Assembly: GCA_013299105.1 (NCBI GenBank)
Contig: JAAFJY010000022.1
Span: 1 to 64,000, forward strand
Length of the DNA: 64,000 nt
Direction of reading: 5' to 3'
Source of the DNA: Chitinophagales bacterium
GTDB lineage: Bacteria; Bacteroidota; Bacteroidia; Chitinophagales; Saprospiraceae
Shown: positions 8,140 through 16,657 of the stretch, piece after piece
Layout of the letters: every line of letters starts with the position of its first letter
Numbering within the stretch: position 1 is the first letter of the stretch
The notes under the pieces: generated by a model
What the model was told of the DNA's origin: nothing
The model's input: the letters and a program-made list of their open reading frames with translations, nothing else
The model's database searches: none
Made by a program: the position numbers and the translations under genes

Positions 8140-10551
8140 TCAATTTATCCTCCTACTCTCCTCATCCGCTCCAGTATTCCTTCTACGTGCAGCACCTACC
8201 TCCTTCCTTCCAAAATTATAGCTCAAATTCACCCGAAACTGGCGGCTTTCCCAGCCACCGCTGGCGTCCATTACCAGGCCACCGAAGCGGCTGATGCCTC
8301 GCCATTGCATGCTGTTGAACAGGTCGGATACGCTGACTTTGAGGTTCAATTTGTCATTTAGGAAGCGTTTTTGCACCCCAGCTTCGCTGCCCCAAAACCG
8401 TCGATTGTCGTAGGTGCCGCCCCAAACCGAGGGCGAGGTGTAAAAACCAGAGAGCTCAAAACGCCAGTTTTTGAGCAAGGTGAACGTATTTTGCACATAC
8501 AAACTGAGCACATTGGCCGAAATGTTGTAAAAACCATTGCCTTGCGCAGCCTGGTAATCCAGGCGGTAAGCGTTGACATTGGCGTACACGCTCCACCACT
8601 TGGCGGGATTGAAGGGGTAGCTGATGTTGATGCCAATGTTGCGTTCGCTGGCGATGTTGCGGGTCATCAGGAAGTTGCGGTTGCCCTCGATGGTATCGCT
8701 CACCTCGGCAAAGAAATTGCTGGTGTGGCTCACCCGCAGGCTGGTGTTGAGGGTGTATTTATAGGTATGCGATAGCTCGATGTTGTTGGTGTACTGGGGT
8801 TGCAGGAATGGGTTGCCCTGACCGTAAGTCAATTCATCGAGTTGCGACACAAAAGGATTCAAAGTCCGGTAATTGGGGCGATCAATGCGGCGGCTGAAAT
8901 TCAAACCCCATGAATGCGAGGGACCAGCTTCGTAAGTCAAGCCACCGCTGGGAAACAGGTTCACATAATTGCGCTGCACCCGGTTGTTGGGGTTTTCCTG
9001 TTGGGCTTCCAACTGGCCCAGGGAATTGGTGTTTTCCAGGCGCAGGCCCGCATCCAGGCCCCATTTTTTCCATTTTTGCTGGTAACTGGCGTAAGCGGCA
9101 TTGATGTTTTCGCGGTAGTTGAAGGTATTGCTGCGGTCTTCATCCAATTGGTTTTGTCCACTGATGACGTTGAAAAAATCAAAGGTATTCTCGGTTTCAA
9201 CCAAAGACAACTTGGTGCCATACAACAATTTTCCTTTGCCCAGGGGCCGACTCAGGTCCATTTTCAAGGAGTAGATGCCGATTTGAGTGGGCGTATTCAT
9301 GCGAAAATCGCGGCTACTGAGTACGTTTTTCTCATTGGCATCAAAGTAGCGATTGGGTTGGAATGACTCGTCGGCGCGGGTAAAACGACCGAAATCGAGG
9401 TCGATGTTGAATTCTTTTCCCTGCTCAGCATTGACGCGGTAATTCAAGTTGGCATTCAAATTGCGCCGATCTCTGGCCGAAAAACCCTGGGCTTGCAAAA
9501 CCTGCAAGACTTGCGCTGCGCCCTGTGTGCTGATCGGCGTGCGACTCCAGGATTGGCCCTCGCTGTCGCTGAAATTGCCATTGAGGATAAAGCCCAGGGT
9601 CTTGTTTTTGCTCAAAAAGAAATCAGCACCCAGCTTCAGGTTGTTGTTGCGGTCTTCATTGCGGTAAGTTGATTTTTGATCAAAAACCAAGTTCGACTGC
9701 AAACGGTAAAAATTGGTAAAACTCTGATTGACGCCCAAATTGTTGCTAAAAGTCCCAAACCAGTTGCTGCCTTTGCTGCGGTTGTTGAAACTCAGAGAGC
9801 CATTCCATTTGTTGAAAATCCCGATGGCATAACCATAATTAAAGCTGCCGTTGGTGCCCAGTTTTTTGTCCTTTTTGAGGCGAATGTTGATGATGCCTGC
9901 GTTGCCCGCCGCATCAAATCGGGCCGTGGGTTGTGAAATGATCTCAATCGCTTCAATTTCACTGGCCTGCATCCCCCGCAGAATACTTTTAAGGTCGTCG
10001 CCTTGTAGTTGCGACAAGCGGCCATCAATGTAAATGGCTACCCCATTTTTGCCCTTGAGGATCACGTTTTCGTCCTTGTCGAGCATTACGCCGGGGGCTT
10101 TGCGCAGCAGTTCCAATCCGTTTTGGCCCATCGCATTGATGCTGCCTGCTACGTTGAACACCATTTTGTCAGGCAGAACCTCGATCAAGGGCCTTTGGGC
10201 CTTCACTTCTACGGTATTGAGTTGCTGGGCGTTAGTTTGCAAGCCCAGATCGGCCAAACGAAGCGCTTCCGAGCCCTCGAAACTGAAAACCGGGCCAGTC
10301 AAGGTTTGGTAGCCGAGGCTGCTGGCCTCCAAAAAATAACGCCCTTGCGGCACTGCGTTGAAGACAAATTGTCCCTGGGCATCGCTGTATTCCACTTTCA
10401 AGGCGCTGGAATCGGCCGCTTGGCGCAAAACGAGCCCGGCAAATGGAATGCCTTCATTTGATGGGGAGAGTACACGACCATTGATGTTGTTTTGAGCGAA
10501 AACCATCATCGTGCACAACAGGAAGATAAAAAGTAGCGTGAATTTTTTCAT
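8140..10551 (-). CDS. TonB-dependent receptor, PF14905-type outer-membrane barrel
   Basis: An 803-residue protein: signal peptide MKKFTLLFIFLLCTMMVFAQ, carboxypeptidase-regulatory-like domain at about 24-105 (INGRVLSPSNEGIPFAGLVL), plug at about 115-220 (MGQNGLELLRKAPGVMLDKD, GNAGIINIRLKK), and a long barrel with PF14905 features (WGLNFSRRIDRPNYRTLNPF, NPFLQPQYTNNIELSH). A charged tail (GAARRRNTGADEESRR) follows the last strand, as is common in this group. The ATG at 10551 begins the signal peptide; the open frame extends 40 codons further without merit. It is divergent from the LytS-LytTR pair, which may regulate it. The substrate is unknown. Confidence 0.92.
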   Translation of the reverse strand: MKKFTLLFIFLLCTMMVFAQNNINGRVLSPSNEGIPFAGLVLRQAADSSALKVEYSDAQGQFVFNAVPQGRYFLEASSLGYQTLTGPVFSFEGSEALRLADLGLQTNAQQLNTVEVKAQRPLIEVLPDKMVFNVAGSINAMGQNGLELLRKAPGVMLDKDENVILKGKNGVAIYIDGRLSQLQGDDLKSILRGMQASEIEAIEIISQPTARFDAAGNAGIINIRLKKDKKLGTNGSFNYGYAIGIFNKWNGSLSFNNRSKGSNWFGTFSNNLGVNQSFTNFYRLQSNLVFDQKSTYRNEDRNNNLKLGADFFLSKNKTLGFILNGNFSDSEGQSWSRTPISTQGAAQVLQVLQAQGFSARDRRNLNANLNYRVNAEQGKEFNIDLDFGRFTRADESFQPNRYFDANEKNVLSSRDFRMNTPTQIGIYSLKMDLSRPLGKGKLLYGTKLSLVETENTFDFFNVISGQNQLDEDRSNTFNYRENINAAYASYQQKWKKWGLDAGLRLENTNSLGQLEAQQENPNNRVQRNYVNLFPSGGLTYEAGPSHSWGLNFSRRIDRPNYRTLNPFVSQLDELTYGQGNPFLQPQYTNNIELSHTYKYTLNTSLRVSHTSNFFAEVSDTIEGNRNFLMTRNIASERNIGINISYPFNPAKWWSVYANVNAYRLDYQAAQGNGFYNISANVLSLYVQNTFTLLKNWRFELSGFYTSPSVWGGTYDNRRFWGSEAGVQKRFLNDKLNLKVSVSDLFNSMQWRGISRFGGLVMDASGGWESRQFRVNLSYNFGRKEVGAARRRNTGADEESRRIN

Positions 10552-10568
10552 TTCAGTCGGATTTGTCA

Positions 10569-10576
10569 CAAAACTA
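10569..10576 (-). promoter_or_regulatory. -7 box (TAGTTTTG) for the PF14905-type receptor
   Basis: Minus-strand TAGTTTTG at 10576-10569 fits TAnnTTTG, 18 bp before the ATG at 10551. No well-spaced TTG is seen, so an activator, perhaps the divergent LytTR regulator, could be needed. Confidence 0.35.
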
Positions 10577-10737
10577 CCCTGCTTCAGCAAGTCGGAAAAG
10601 CCCTTTCCGACCACTTGCACAATGTGCCGATGAGCGTTGGGGCATTTCCATTCATCGACGTATTTGTCCATTTATCGGAAGAGCTTGGGGATTTCAATTG
10701 TTTTACTTGTATTTTGTAAGAGTATAAATTACCAAAC

Positions 10738-11784
10738 ATGCCGAATCGCATTTTGCAGAAACAAATTTGGGGTATCCCGCTGGCGGATTTTTTAGCTTTG
10801 TTGGGATTTTTTGTGGTCAATGCGATCCTATACCGCAATACCATCATTTTTGCCACTGGTGCAAAACCAGCGCAAGAGCCTATTTGGCGCTATGTGTTAG
10901 AATATGGGACCAAATTTGCCCTTTTCATTCCCATTTGGTGGCTATTTATCCAAAAAATGGCACCCTGGCCGTTTTGGGCAAAAGCACTTTTACATATTCC
11001 CTTCATGGTCATCTACGCCAAAGGCTGGCAGCAAACCTCTTACGCTATAGGTGATTACCTCGATATTGGCCACTTGTGGGGCAATGGTGAAATATGGGAC
11101 GTTTACATTGCTGGCTTGCAGTACATTTTGCTGTTTAGTGCCATCCATGCTTACAGCTATCACTTACAGATGAAGGCACAAATACTCAAAGAAGCCGAGC
11201 TCCAACAGTTGACCTTGCAACACGAGTTGATCGCCCTGAAAGCCCAGATCAATCCCCACTTCTTGTACAATGTTTTCAATACGATCAATGCTTCCTTGCC
11301 GCCAGAGCAGGAAAACACCCGCGAAATGATCGCCACCCTGGCCGACTTGTTTCGCTACCAACTCAAGGCCACCAAAGTCGATTTGGTCAGTGTAGAAGAG
11401 GAATTGGACTTTACACGCAAGTATTTGTCCTTGGAAAAAGCCAGGTTTCAGGAGCGCTTGCAATTGGAGTACGAGGTCGATCCGGCCATTTTGTCCAAAA
11501 AAATCCCACCCTTGATTTTGCAACCTTTGGTCGAAAATGCGGTTAAGCACGGGATTTCACCCAAAATTGAAGGGGGTGAGGTCAGCATTCAGATCAAGGA
11601 CCTTGGTGGGAAACTCCACTTTGAAATCAGCGATACTGGCGTGGGCAATGTCGAGAAAGCAGGTTTGTTGGACAAGGGCATTGGACTGGGTAATACCGCC
11701 CAAAGACTGGAAAAAATGTACGGTATCTTGCTCAAACTGGAAGACAACAAACCTAGTGGATTCAAGATCAGTTTTGACTTGTGA
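10738..11784 (+). CDS. LytS-type sensor histidine kinase
   Basis: A 348-residue membrane sensor. Residues about 15-150 form four hydrophobic segments (IPLADFLALLGFFVVNAILY, FALFIPIWWLFI and others). They are followed by the PF06580 His-kinase domain with LKAQINPHFLYNVFNTINAS (phospho-acceptor His in NPHFLYN, near residue 180) and an HATPase domain (PLVENAVKHGIS as N box, FEISDTGVG and GIGLGNTAQRL as G boxes). There is no periplasmic sensor domain, so the membrane part probably senses the signal. It runs into the response-regulator gene with almost no gap, so the two form a pair. It is divergent from the PF14905-type receptor 187 bp away. Confidence 0.92.
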   Translation: MPNRILQKQIWGIPLADFLALLGFFVVNAILYRNTIIFATGAKPAQEPIWRYVLEYGTKFALFIPIWWLFIQKMAPWPFWAKALLHIPFMVIYAKGWQQTSYAIGDYLDIGHLWGNGEIWDVYIAGLQYILLFSAIHAYSYHLQMKAQILKEAELQQLTLQHELIALKAQINPHFLYNVFNTINASLPPEQENTREMIATLADLFRYQLKATKVDLVSVEEELDFTRKYLSLEKARFQERLQLEYEVDPAILSKKIPPLILQPLVENAVKHGISPKIEGGEVSIQIKDLGGKLHFEISDTGVGNVEKAGLLDKGIGLGNTAQRLEKMYGILLKLEDNKPSGFKISFDL

Positions 11785-11789
11785 GCAGT

Positions 11790-12527
11790 ATGCAAAAAGT
11801 AATCATCATTGACGACGAAGAGGCGGGCCGCAAACTCATCCGCCAGTACTTGAGCGAATACCCAGATCAAATTGTATTGGGCGAGGCCAACAACGGGGTG
11901 GATGCCATTCGCCTGATCCGCGAGTTCAAACCTGACCTGATTTTTCTCGATATTCAGATGCCAGGCATGACTGGTTTTGAGGTGTTGACCCACCTCGATG
12001 AGATGCCCAAAGTCATCTTTTCTACCGCTTATGACCAGTATGCCATGCAGGCTTTCGAAGTGCACGCCTTGGATTACCTGCTAAAGCCCTACACCCGCGA
12101 ACGTTTCCAAAAAGCAATGCAAAGAGCTACCCAGCAAGAAACGAGCAATGGCTTGCAACCCGTACAAGGCTTAACGGAGAGCCTTTTGCAAGCAGGTAAG
12201 ACTTTTCCAGAAGTGATTTTGGTGCAAATGGGCCAGAAACTAGTTAAAGTGGCCTTGAATGAGGTCATCAGGATCGAAGCTGAAGGCGATTATTCTACCC
12301 TGATCACGGCCCAGCAGCGGTATTTGAGTAATTATGGCGTAGGAGCTTTAGAGCAAAAGTTAAACCCTAAAAAATTCATGCGGATACACCGCTCCAGTAT
12401 CATCAACCTGGATTTTGTGAAGGAGCTTCGCAAGCAAATCTCCAGTTACGATGTACTGATGCAAAATGGTGAAGTGGTACGCGTAAGCAGAGGTTACGCG
12501 GAAAGGATCAAAGAAATAACGTATTGA
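11790..12527 (+). CDS. LytTR-family response regulator
   Basis: A 245-residue cytoplasmic regulator: receiver domain at 1-120 (IIIDDEEAG acidic pocket, phospho-Asp in LIFLDIQMPG, AFEVHALDYLLKPY) and a LytTR DNA-binding domain from about 140 (IRIEAEGDYSTLITAQQ, FMRIHRSSIINLDFV). It receives phosphate from the kinase encoded just upstream. I chose ATG at 11790, 5 bp after the kinase stop; a GTG at 11781 overlapping that stop is the alternative. LytTR proteins bind paired direct repeats, which I could not define in the divergent promoter region. Confidence 0.93.
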   Translation: MQKVIIIDDEEAGRKLIRQYLSEYPDQIVLGEANNGVDAIRLIREFKPDLIFLDIQMPGMTGFEVLTHLDEMPKVIFSTAYDQYAMQAFEVHALDYLLKPYTRERFQKAMQRATQQETSNGLQPVQGLTESLLQAGKTFPEVILVQMGQKLVKVALNEVIRIEAEGDYSTLITAQQRYLSNYGVGALEQKLNPKKFMRIHRSSIINLDFVKELRKQISSYDVLMQNGEVVRVSRGYAERIKEITY

Positions 12528-12548
12528 GAAGGCAGGGATCAAGGCTTT

Positions 12549-12842
12549 TTACCGATCCCCTACCAAACTGGCCCAACGTCTTTCATCAGCAAAAACAGGC
12601 ATGCTTACCTGCTCCTCTTCAAGTATTTCGGTCAGCCAATCGTCAATGTCGCGGTACCAATCGACGTGCATCGACCATTCGTGACAGTTGAGGCAACAGG
12701 TTTCATCCCATTGTTGGTTGCAAGCTGGACAGTGCGCTGCAGTTTCGAAAGTGTTCCACAGATGCCCGCAGGTACACATCCATAGCGATTCAGGGCGTGG
12801 TTCCCAATCACACTTTGGACAAGAAATTTTTTCGTGACACAT
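12549..12842 (-). CDS. Small double zinc-ribbon protein
   Basis: A 97-residue protein that I do not recognise beyond its metal motifs. Cys pairs CPKC (residue 8 on), CTCGH, CPAC and CCLNC could build two zinc ribbons in the first 55 residues. The remainder is acidic and ends in EEEQVSMPVFADERRW, resembling small Bacteroidota proteins of unknown function. It converges with the response regulator (22 bp gap; a GGGATC/GATCCC hairpin spans 12535-12559 and overlaps its stop). No operon partner. Confidence 0.7.
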   Translation of the reverse strand: MCHEKISCPKCDWEPRPESLWMCTCGHLWNTFETAAHCPACNQQWDETCCLNCHEWSMHVDWYRDIDDWLTEILEEEQVSMPVFADERRWASLVGDR

Positions 12843-13028
12843 GGCTAGTTAATAAGAAGTTTGTCAAGGAGGGGAACAAGCTTGCCAAATTTATGACTTA
12901 TTTTTGACCGAACAAAGGCTTTGTGTATAGATTACACGATTATCTTTCTGTATATGGCTTTTTTATTTCTCAATGACCTAATTTATTACTCAACTGCCTG
13001 GATTTTTTTCTGAAAATTCTACAATCAC

Positions 13029-13421
13029 ATGCACACAAACAACTATCAGTGTACAAGCCCTTCGGGTAGTTTCAACCTGATCATTGGCGAATACCACGAG
13101 CCCAACAATGGCCGTGAACTTTTTGGGGTAAAGTTGATGCTGGAAGAATGCGATGTGACTGAACAGTATTTTGGCAATTGGCCCTTCGTGCCGATCCACT
13201 TGGATCAATACCAAGCCCTTTCGCCTGATGAACAATGGATGTACATCCCCAAAGAGGACGGCCATTTTGTGATCCATTTGCCCAGTTTGCAAAAAGTGGA
13301 TTTGCCTAGTTTGCCCTTTGCAGCGATTAATTTTATGGGCAATTATTTTGAAGAGAAAATGCTGATTGTAAAAAGCAGGGCTGGTGATTTGAGGATAGAT
13401 TTGACGCTTGAGGGGTACTAA
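13029..13421 (+). CDS. Hypothetical protein, 130 residues
   Basis: Not recognised. The protein has no signal peptide or membrane helix, is slightly acidic and predicted to be beta-rich (NYQCTSPSGSFNLIIGEYHE, MLIVKSRAGDLRIDLTLEGY). The composition and full-length frame with a clear stop suggest a real gene. It is isolated between the zinc-ribbon gene and repeats B and A, and no promoter of the consensus type is obvious. Confidence 0.6.
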   Translation: MHTNNYQCTSPSGSFNLIIGEYHEPNNGRELFGVKLMLEECDVTEQYFGNWPFVPIHLDQYQALSPDEQWMYIPKEDGHFVIHLPSLQKVDLPSLPFAAINFMGNYFEEKMLIVKSRAGDLRIDLTLEGY

Positions 13422-13559
13422 AAAAGCGGGGAAACTGCGGTTCGGAGGTGCTCTGCGAAGGTGCTCATTTGCTTCGATAGAAGATCCGTTTATACTCGTC
13501 CCCGACTGGTTTTGTGCAAATCATTGGTCAAGATGAGTCCTGGTTTGTTCGGCATGCTT

Positions 13560-13665
13560 TTTTGACATACGATAGACGACATACAACTTACGACATATGA
13601 TTTAGGGGCTCGCTGGGGAAATTTGTCCTATTTTTAGGTTCTCGTTTGCACGGTTTGAGATTTTT
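13560..13665 (-). repeat. Dispersed repeat B, copy 1
   Basis: Read on the minus strand: AATCTCAAACCGTGCAAACG, then a variable stretch, then CCCCAGCGAGCCCCTAAATC and a tail of 7 bp units (TCATATG, TCGTAAG, TTGTATG, TCGTCTA, TCGTATG). The same order occurs at 22361-22455 and 41588-41697. Confidence 0.75.
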
Positions 13666-13745
13666 GAAATTTTTAATTGACAAGTTCCTGCCGTGAACCA
13701 TGACATTAGAAAATTAGTTTGAAATACACAAAACCTAAAGTGGTT

Positions 13746-13930
13746 TAGTATATGCGTTACAAACGCGTGGAAGCTGGTTCCGGTCACAGACCTGGAACCA
13801 GCTTCCGTTCAACGTTGTGTTGGTGTCAGGTCTCCTGACCGACACCAGTCTTCTGCACGTTTGCAAGGTGCTTACGAGAACTTTAATTTGTAAGTTCAAC
13901 TAGAAAAAGGTCCTTGTAGCAACACGAATT
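13746..13930 (+). repeat. Dispersed multi-hairpin repeat A, copy 1
   Basis: About 180 bp, aligning end to end with 40141-40322. Inverted repeats: GCGTT-aca-AACGC (13754-13766), GGAAGCTGGTTCC (13769-13781) with GGAACCAGCTTCC (13794-13806) plus inner GGTC/GACC, then TGGTGTC/GACACCA around TCTCCT, and GCAC/GTGC. No open frame; it looks like a structured mobile element or RNA. Confidence 0.8.
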
Positions 13931-13967
13931 TACAAATCACTAGATATGATTTTAAAAACTTGTTTGC

Positions 13968-14849
13968 CTAAAACTTCAGCTTTTTCAAGTTCTTGTATGC
14001 TTTAGCCACTCCCTCCATCGGAGTAGTTTTGTAATGCTCTAGTTCGACCACAAAATAGGAAGTTCCAGCTAATGGCGCATATTTGAAAATCTCCTGGAAA
14101 TTGATGCTGCCATCGCCTACCTCTACAGTTTCCTGCTTTTCGGTTTTGGCCATGTCTTTTACGTGGACCAATTGGAAACGGCCTGGGTATTTTTTCAACC
14201 ACTCGATGGTAGTTCCGCTGCCTTTTTCTGACCAGTACATATCGAGCTCCATCGTCACCAATTTAGGATCGGTACCTTCAACGATGTGTTCGTACATGGT
14301 TTTGTTGCCAATTTTCACAAACTCAAAGTCGTGGTTGTGGTAGCCATAGGTCATGCCTGCTTTTTTGCAAGCCTCACCAGCTACGTTGAAACCTTCGATC
14401 AAGTGCTTGACCTTGGTTTCGTTGCGATCGGTATCGATCATGTAAGGGCAGATGACAAACTTCTGGCCCACCTCGGCGCATGAGTCGATGGTTTGCTTCA
14501 TGTTGTCGCTCAATTTGCCATTGCCCAGGTAATCGGCGCTGGTCATCATGTTGTGGCCACCTGGCATGCTCAAGCCCAAGTCTGCGAGGATTTTTTTGAA
14601 TTCAGCAGGCGTTTTGCCGTAAAACTTGCCTTCGCCGTATCCAGCTCCTTCTACTTCGCGGTAGCCCATTTTGCGTACAGCGCTCAGGGTGCCGATCAGG
14701 TTCTTTTGTACATCTTCCCGAATGCTCCAGAGTTGTAAGCCGATATGGCGCTTGGGAGCCAAAAAATCCAGGTTGCCTGCCAGGAGTGCTCCTGTGCCTG
14801 CGAGGGCCAATTGGCTAAATTCCCGGCGATTGATTTTGCGATCTTGCAT
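13968..14849 (-). CDS. Tat-exported sugar isomerase/epimerase-like TIM barrel
   Basis: A 293-residue protein of the xylose isomerase-like TIM barrel family (PF01261). The N-terminus MQDRKINRREFSQLALAGTG is a twin-arginine signal (RREF), so the protein should be folded and exported to the periplasm. Barrel motifs include IGLQLWSIREDV, CPYMIDTD, YGYHNHDFEF (metal-ligand His region), LVTMELDMYW and RFQLVHVKDM. Exported members near GMC oxidoreductases are thought to act on 3-keto-glycosides or to epimerise oxidised sugars; I infer that here. It is the last gene of the leftward cluster, 62 bp after the GMC gene, the gap holding an octamer array. Confidence 0.87.
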   Translation of the reverse strand: MQDRKINRREFSQLALAGTGALLAGNLDFLAPKRHIGLQLWSIREDVQKNLIGTLSAVRKMGYREVEGAGYGEGKFYGKTPAEFKKILADLGLSMPGGHNMMTSADYLGNGKLSDNMKQTIDSCAEVGQKFVICPYMIDTDRNETKVKHLIEGFNVAGEACKKAGMTYGYHNHDFEFVKIGNKTMYEHIVEGTDPKLVTMELDMYWSEKGSGTTIEWLKKYPGRFQLVHVKDMAKTEKQETVEVGDGSINFQEIFKYAPLAGTSYFVVELEHYKTTPMEGVAKAYKNLKKLKF

Positions 14850-14859
14850 GTTTTCTAAG

Positions 14860-14891
14860 TTGAAAAGTTGAGTGGTTGAGGAGTTGAGAAG
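14860..14891 (+). repeat. Octamer array (TTGAnnnG)4
   Basis: Four consecutive 8 bp units: TTGAAAAG, TTGAGTGG, TTGAGGAG, TTGAGAAG, placed between the GMC gene and the isomerase gene of the same operon. The family recurs at seven other places in the window. Confidence 0.75.
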
Positions 14892-14911
14892 AGTTCTAGC
14901 TACTCATCCGA

Positions 14912-16621
14912 TCAGATATTGCGTTTTTTCATTTCTTTCATGGCATAATCCACCGCACGGGCGGTCAGGGCCATGAAGGTAACTGAAGGGTTTTGGCTGC
15001 CTTGTGAGGGCAAGGAAGAGCCATCGGTCACGAAGACGTTTTTGACCGTGTGGACTTGGTTCCAGCCATTGAGCATCGAAGTCTTGGGGTCTTTGCCCAT
15101 GCGGCAGGTGCCCATTTCGTGGATGCCCAAGCCCGGTGCCTGGTGGCTGTCCCAGGCATAGATGTCCTTGAATCCGGCAACTTCCAGCATCTCAGGTAGG
15201 GTTTTCATGATGTCTTTGACCATTGCGTCCTCGTTGGCTTTCCATTCGCAGTCGATGTCAAGGGTAGGTAAGCCCCACTGGTCTTTTTTGTCGTGGTTGA
15301 GGCTTACTTTGTTGTCAAAGTGGGGCAACATCTCCCCCTGTGCTACTGCAAAAAAGTTCCAACCGCCTGGTTCGCTGAGCATTTTTTTGAAATCCGCCCC
15401 CAAACCTTCACTGGTCGCTTCGGCGCTCCAGTTGCTACGGGTGCATTCTCCGTATGTTGCATAGCCCCGCAGAAAGTCTTTTTGCTTGTCGCTGCCAAAA
15501 TTGCGGAACCTTGGGATATAGAAACCATTGGGCCGCCGACCACTATAGAAGCGATCCAGGAACCCATCCAGCTTGGCACTGACCCGCACGCGGTAGTTGT
15601 GGTCCACGAGGTAGTGGCCCAAAACGCCACCATCATTGCCCAAGCCATTTTGGAAACGATTAGAAGTGGAATTGAGCAAAAGCCAGGTGGAATTGAGGGT
15701 AGCGGCGCACACAAAAATCACCTTGGCGTAATACTCGGTGGTTTCTTTGGTCAAGGCGTCGATGACCCGCACTCCGGTGGCTTTACCCAGTTTTTCATCG
15801 TAAATGATAGAATGGACGATCGAATCGGTCTTCAACGTCAACTTCCCGGTACGTTCAGCAGCGGGCAAGGTAGCCGAGTTGCTGCTGAAATAACCGCTGA
15901 AGGGGCAGCCACGGTGACACAAGTGGCGATAGCGGCAAGGCCCTCTCCCCTCTCCCACCGGAGCCGTATGATTGGCCGTGCGGCCAATGATGATTTTGCG
16001 GTTGGGAAAACGGGCCTCTGACTTTTGCTTAAAGTGCTTCTCTGCCGCATTCAATTCCATCGGCGGCAAAAACTCGCCATCAGGAATCTGGGGCAAGCCG
16101 TCGCGATTGCCACTGATGCCCGCAAAACGCTCCACGTAACTGTACCAGGGGGCCAAATCTTGGTAGCCAATGGGCCATTCATTGCCATGACCATCCTCGC
16201 TATTGGAGCGAAAATCGTGTTCACCTAAACGGTAACATTGCCGGGCCCACATGATCGACTTGCCACCTACATGGTAGCCCCGAACCCAGTCAAAAGGCTT
16301 GACTTGTTGGTAGGGATGCTCCTGGTCTTTGACAAAGAGGTGTTTGGTGCCTTCGTTCCAGGCGTAACACTTGCTTTGGATGGGGTTGGCTTCCTTTTCC
16401 GCTTCGGTCATGTTGTTGCGGTGGGGAAACTTCCAGGGATCGACCATCGAAGTGGTGTAGTCTTCGATGTGGTTGTAACGCCCACCCCGCTCCAAGACCA
16501 GGGTTTTCATTTTTTTCTCGCAAAACTCCTTTGCGGCCCAGCCACCCGACATACCTGAGCCAACGACAATGGCATCGTAGGTATTTTTCTTTTTGGCAAC
16601 GTTGTTTATGTTGACGGACAT
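14912..16621 (-). CDS. GMC-family FAD sugar dehydrogenase with Cys cluster
   Basis: A 569-residue flavoprotein related to the large subunits of gluconate 2-dehydrogenase and FAD-glucose dehydrogenase. The FAD-binding motif GSGMSGG is at 21-27 after VVV; the C-terminal GMC part has HEMGTCRMG, VTDGSSLPSQG and QNPSVTFMALTARAVD, holding the catalytic His region. Cys229, Cys235 and Cys239 form C-x5-C-x3-C, the pattern linked to a [3Fe-4S] cluster in FAD-glucose dehydrogenase catalytic subunits. It has no signal of its own and probably travels to the periplasm with the Tat-bearing subunit encoded upstream. The start at 16621 (MSVNINNVAKKK) is chosen over one 8 codons earlier. No cytochrome subunit is encoded nearby, so the electron acceptor is unknown. 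Confidence 0.93.
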   Translation of the reverse strand: MSVNINNVAKKKNTYDAIVVGSGMSGGWAAKEFCEKKMKTLVLERGGRYNHIEDYTTSMVDPWKFPHRNNMTEAEKEANPIQSKCYAWNEGTKHLFVKDQEHPYQQVKPFDWVRGYHVGGKSIMWARQCYRLGEHDFRSNSEDGHGNEWPIGYQDLAPWYSYVERFAGISGNRDGLPQIPDGEFLPPMELNAAEKHFKQKSEARFPNRKIIIGRTANHTAPVGEGRGPCRYRHLCHRGCPFSGYFSSNSATLPAAERTGKLTLKTDSIVHSIIYDEKLGKATGVRVIDALTKETTEYYAKVIFVCAATLNSTWLLLNSTSNRFQNGLGNDGGVLGHYLVDHNYRVRVSAKLDGFLDRFYSGRRPNGFYIPRFRNFGSDKQKDFLRGYATYGECTRSNWSAEATSEGLGADFKKMLSEPGGWNFFAVAQGEMLPHFDNKVSLNHDKKDQWGLPTLDIDCEWKANEDAMVKDIMKTLPEMLEVAGFKDIYAWDSHQAPGLGIHEMGTCRMGKDPKTSMLNGWNQVHTVKNVFVTDGSSLPSQGSQNPSVTFMALTARAVDYAMKEMKKRNI

Positions 16622-16657
16622 GTTTTGTCTGTTTATAGTCTGCAAAAAAAAGAAAGA

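Larger units (their letters stand above)
13422..13967. other. Repeat-filled intergenic region
   Basis: 546 bp with no credible gene. It carries one copy of dispersed repeat B (13560-13665, inverted) next to one copy of repeat A (13746-13930). A 61-codon open frame on the minus strand spans both repeats and is taken as chance. Confidence 0.7.

Noticed and set aside
12535-12559. Hairpin GGGATC/GATCCC as a terminator of the first LytTR gene
   Set aside because: The stem is only 6 bp, has no T-run and overlaps the end of the convergent zinc-ribbon gene.
15293-16021. 242-codon open frame antisense to the GMC gene
   Set aside because: It lies wholly opposite a well-supported enzyme gene and has no family motif. 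Long antisense frames are common opposite genes with few TTA, CTA and TCA codons.
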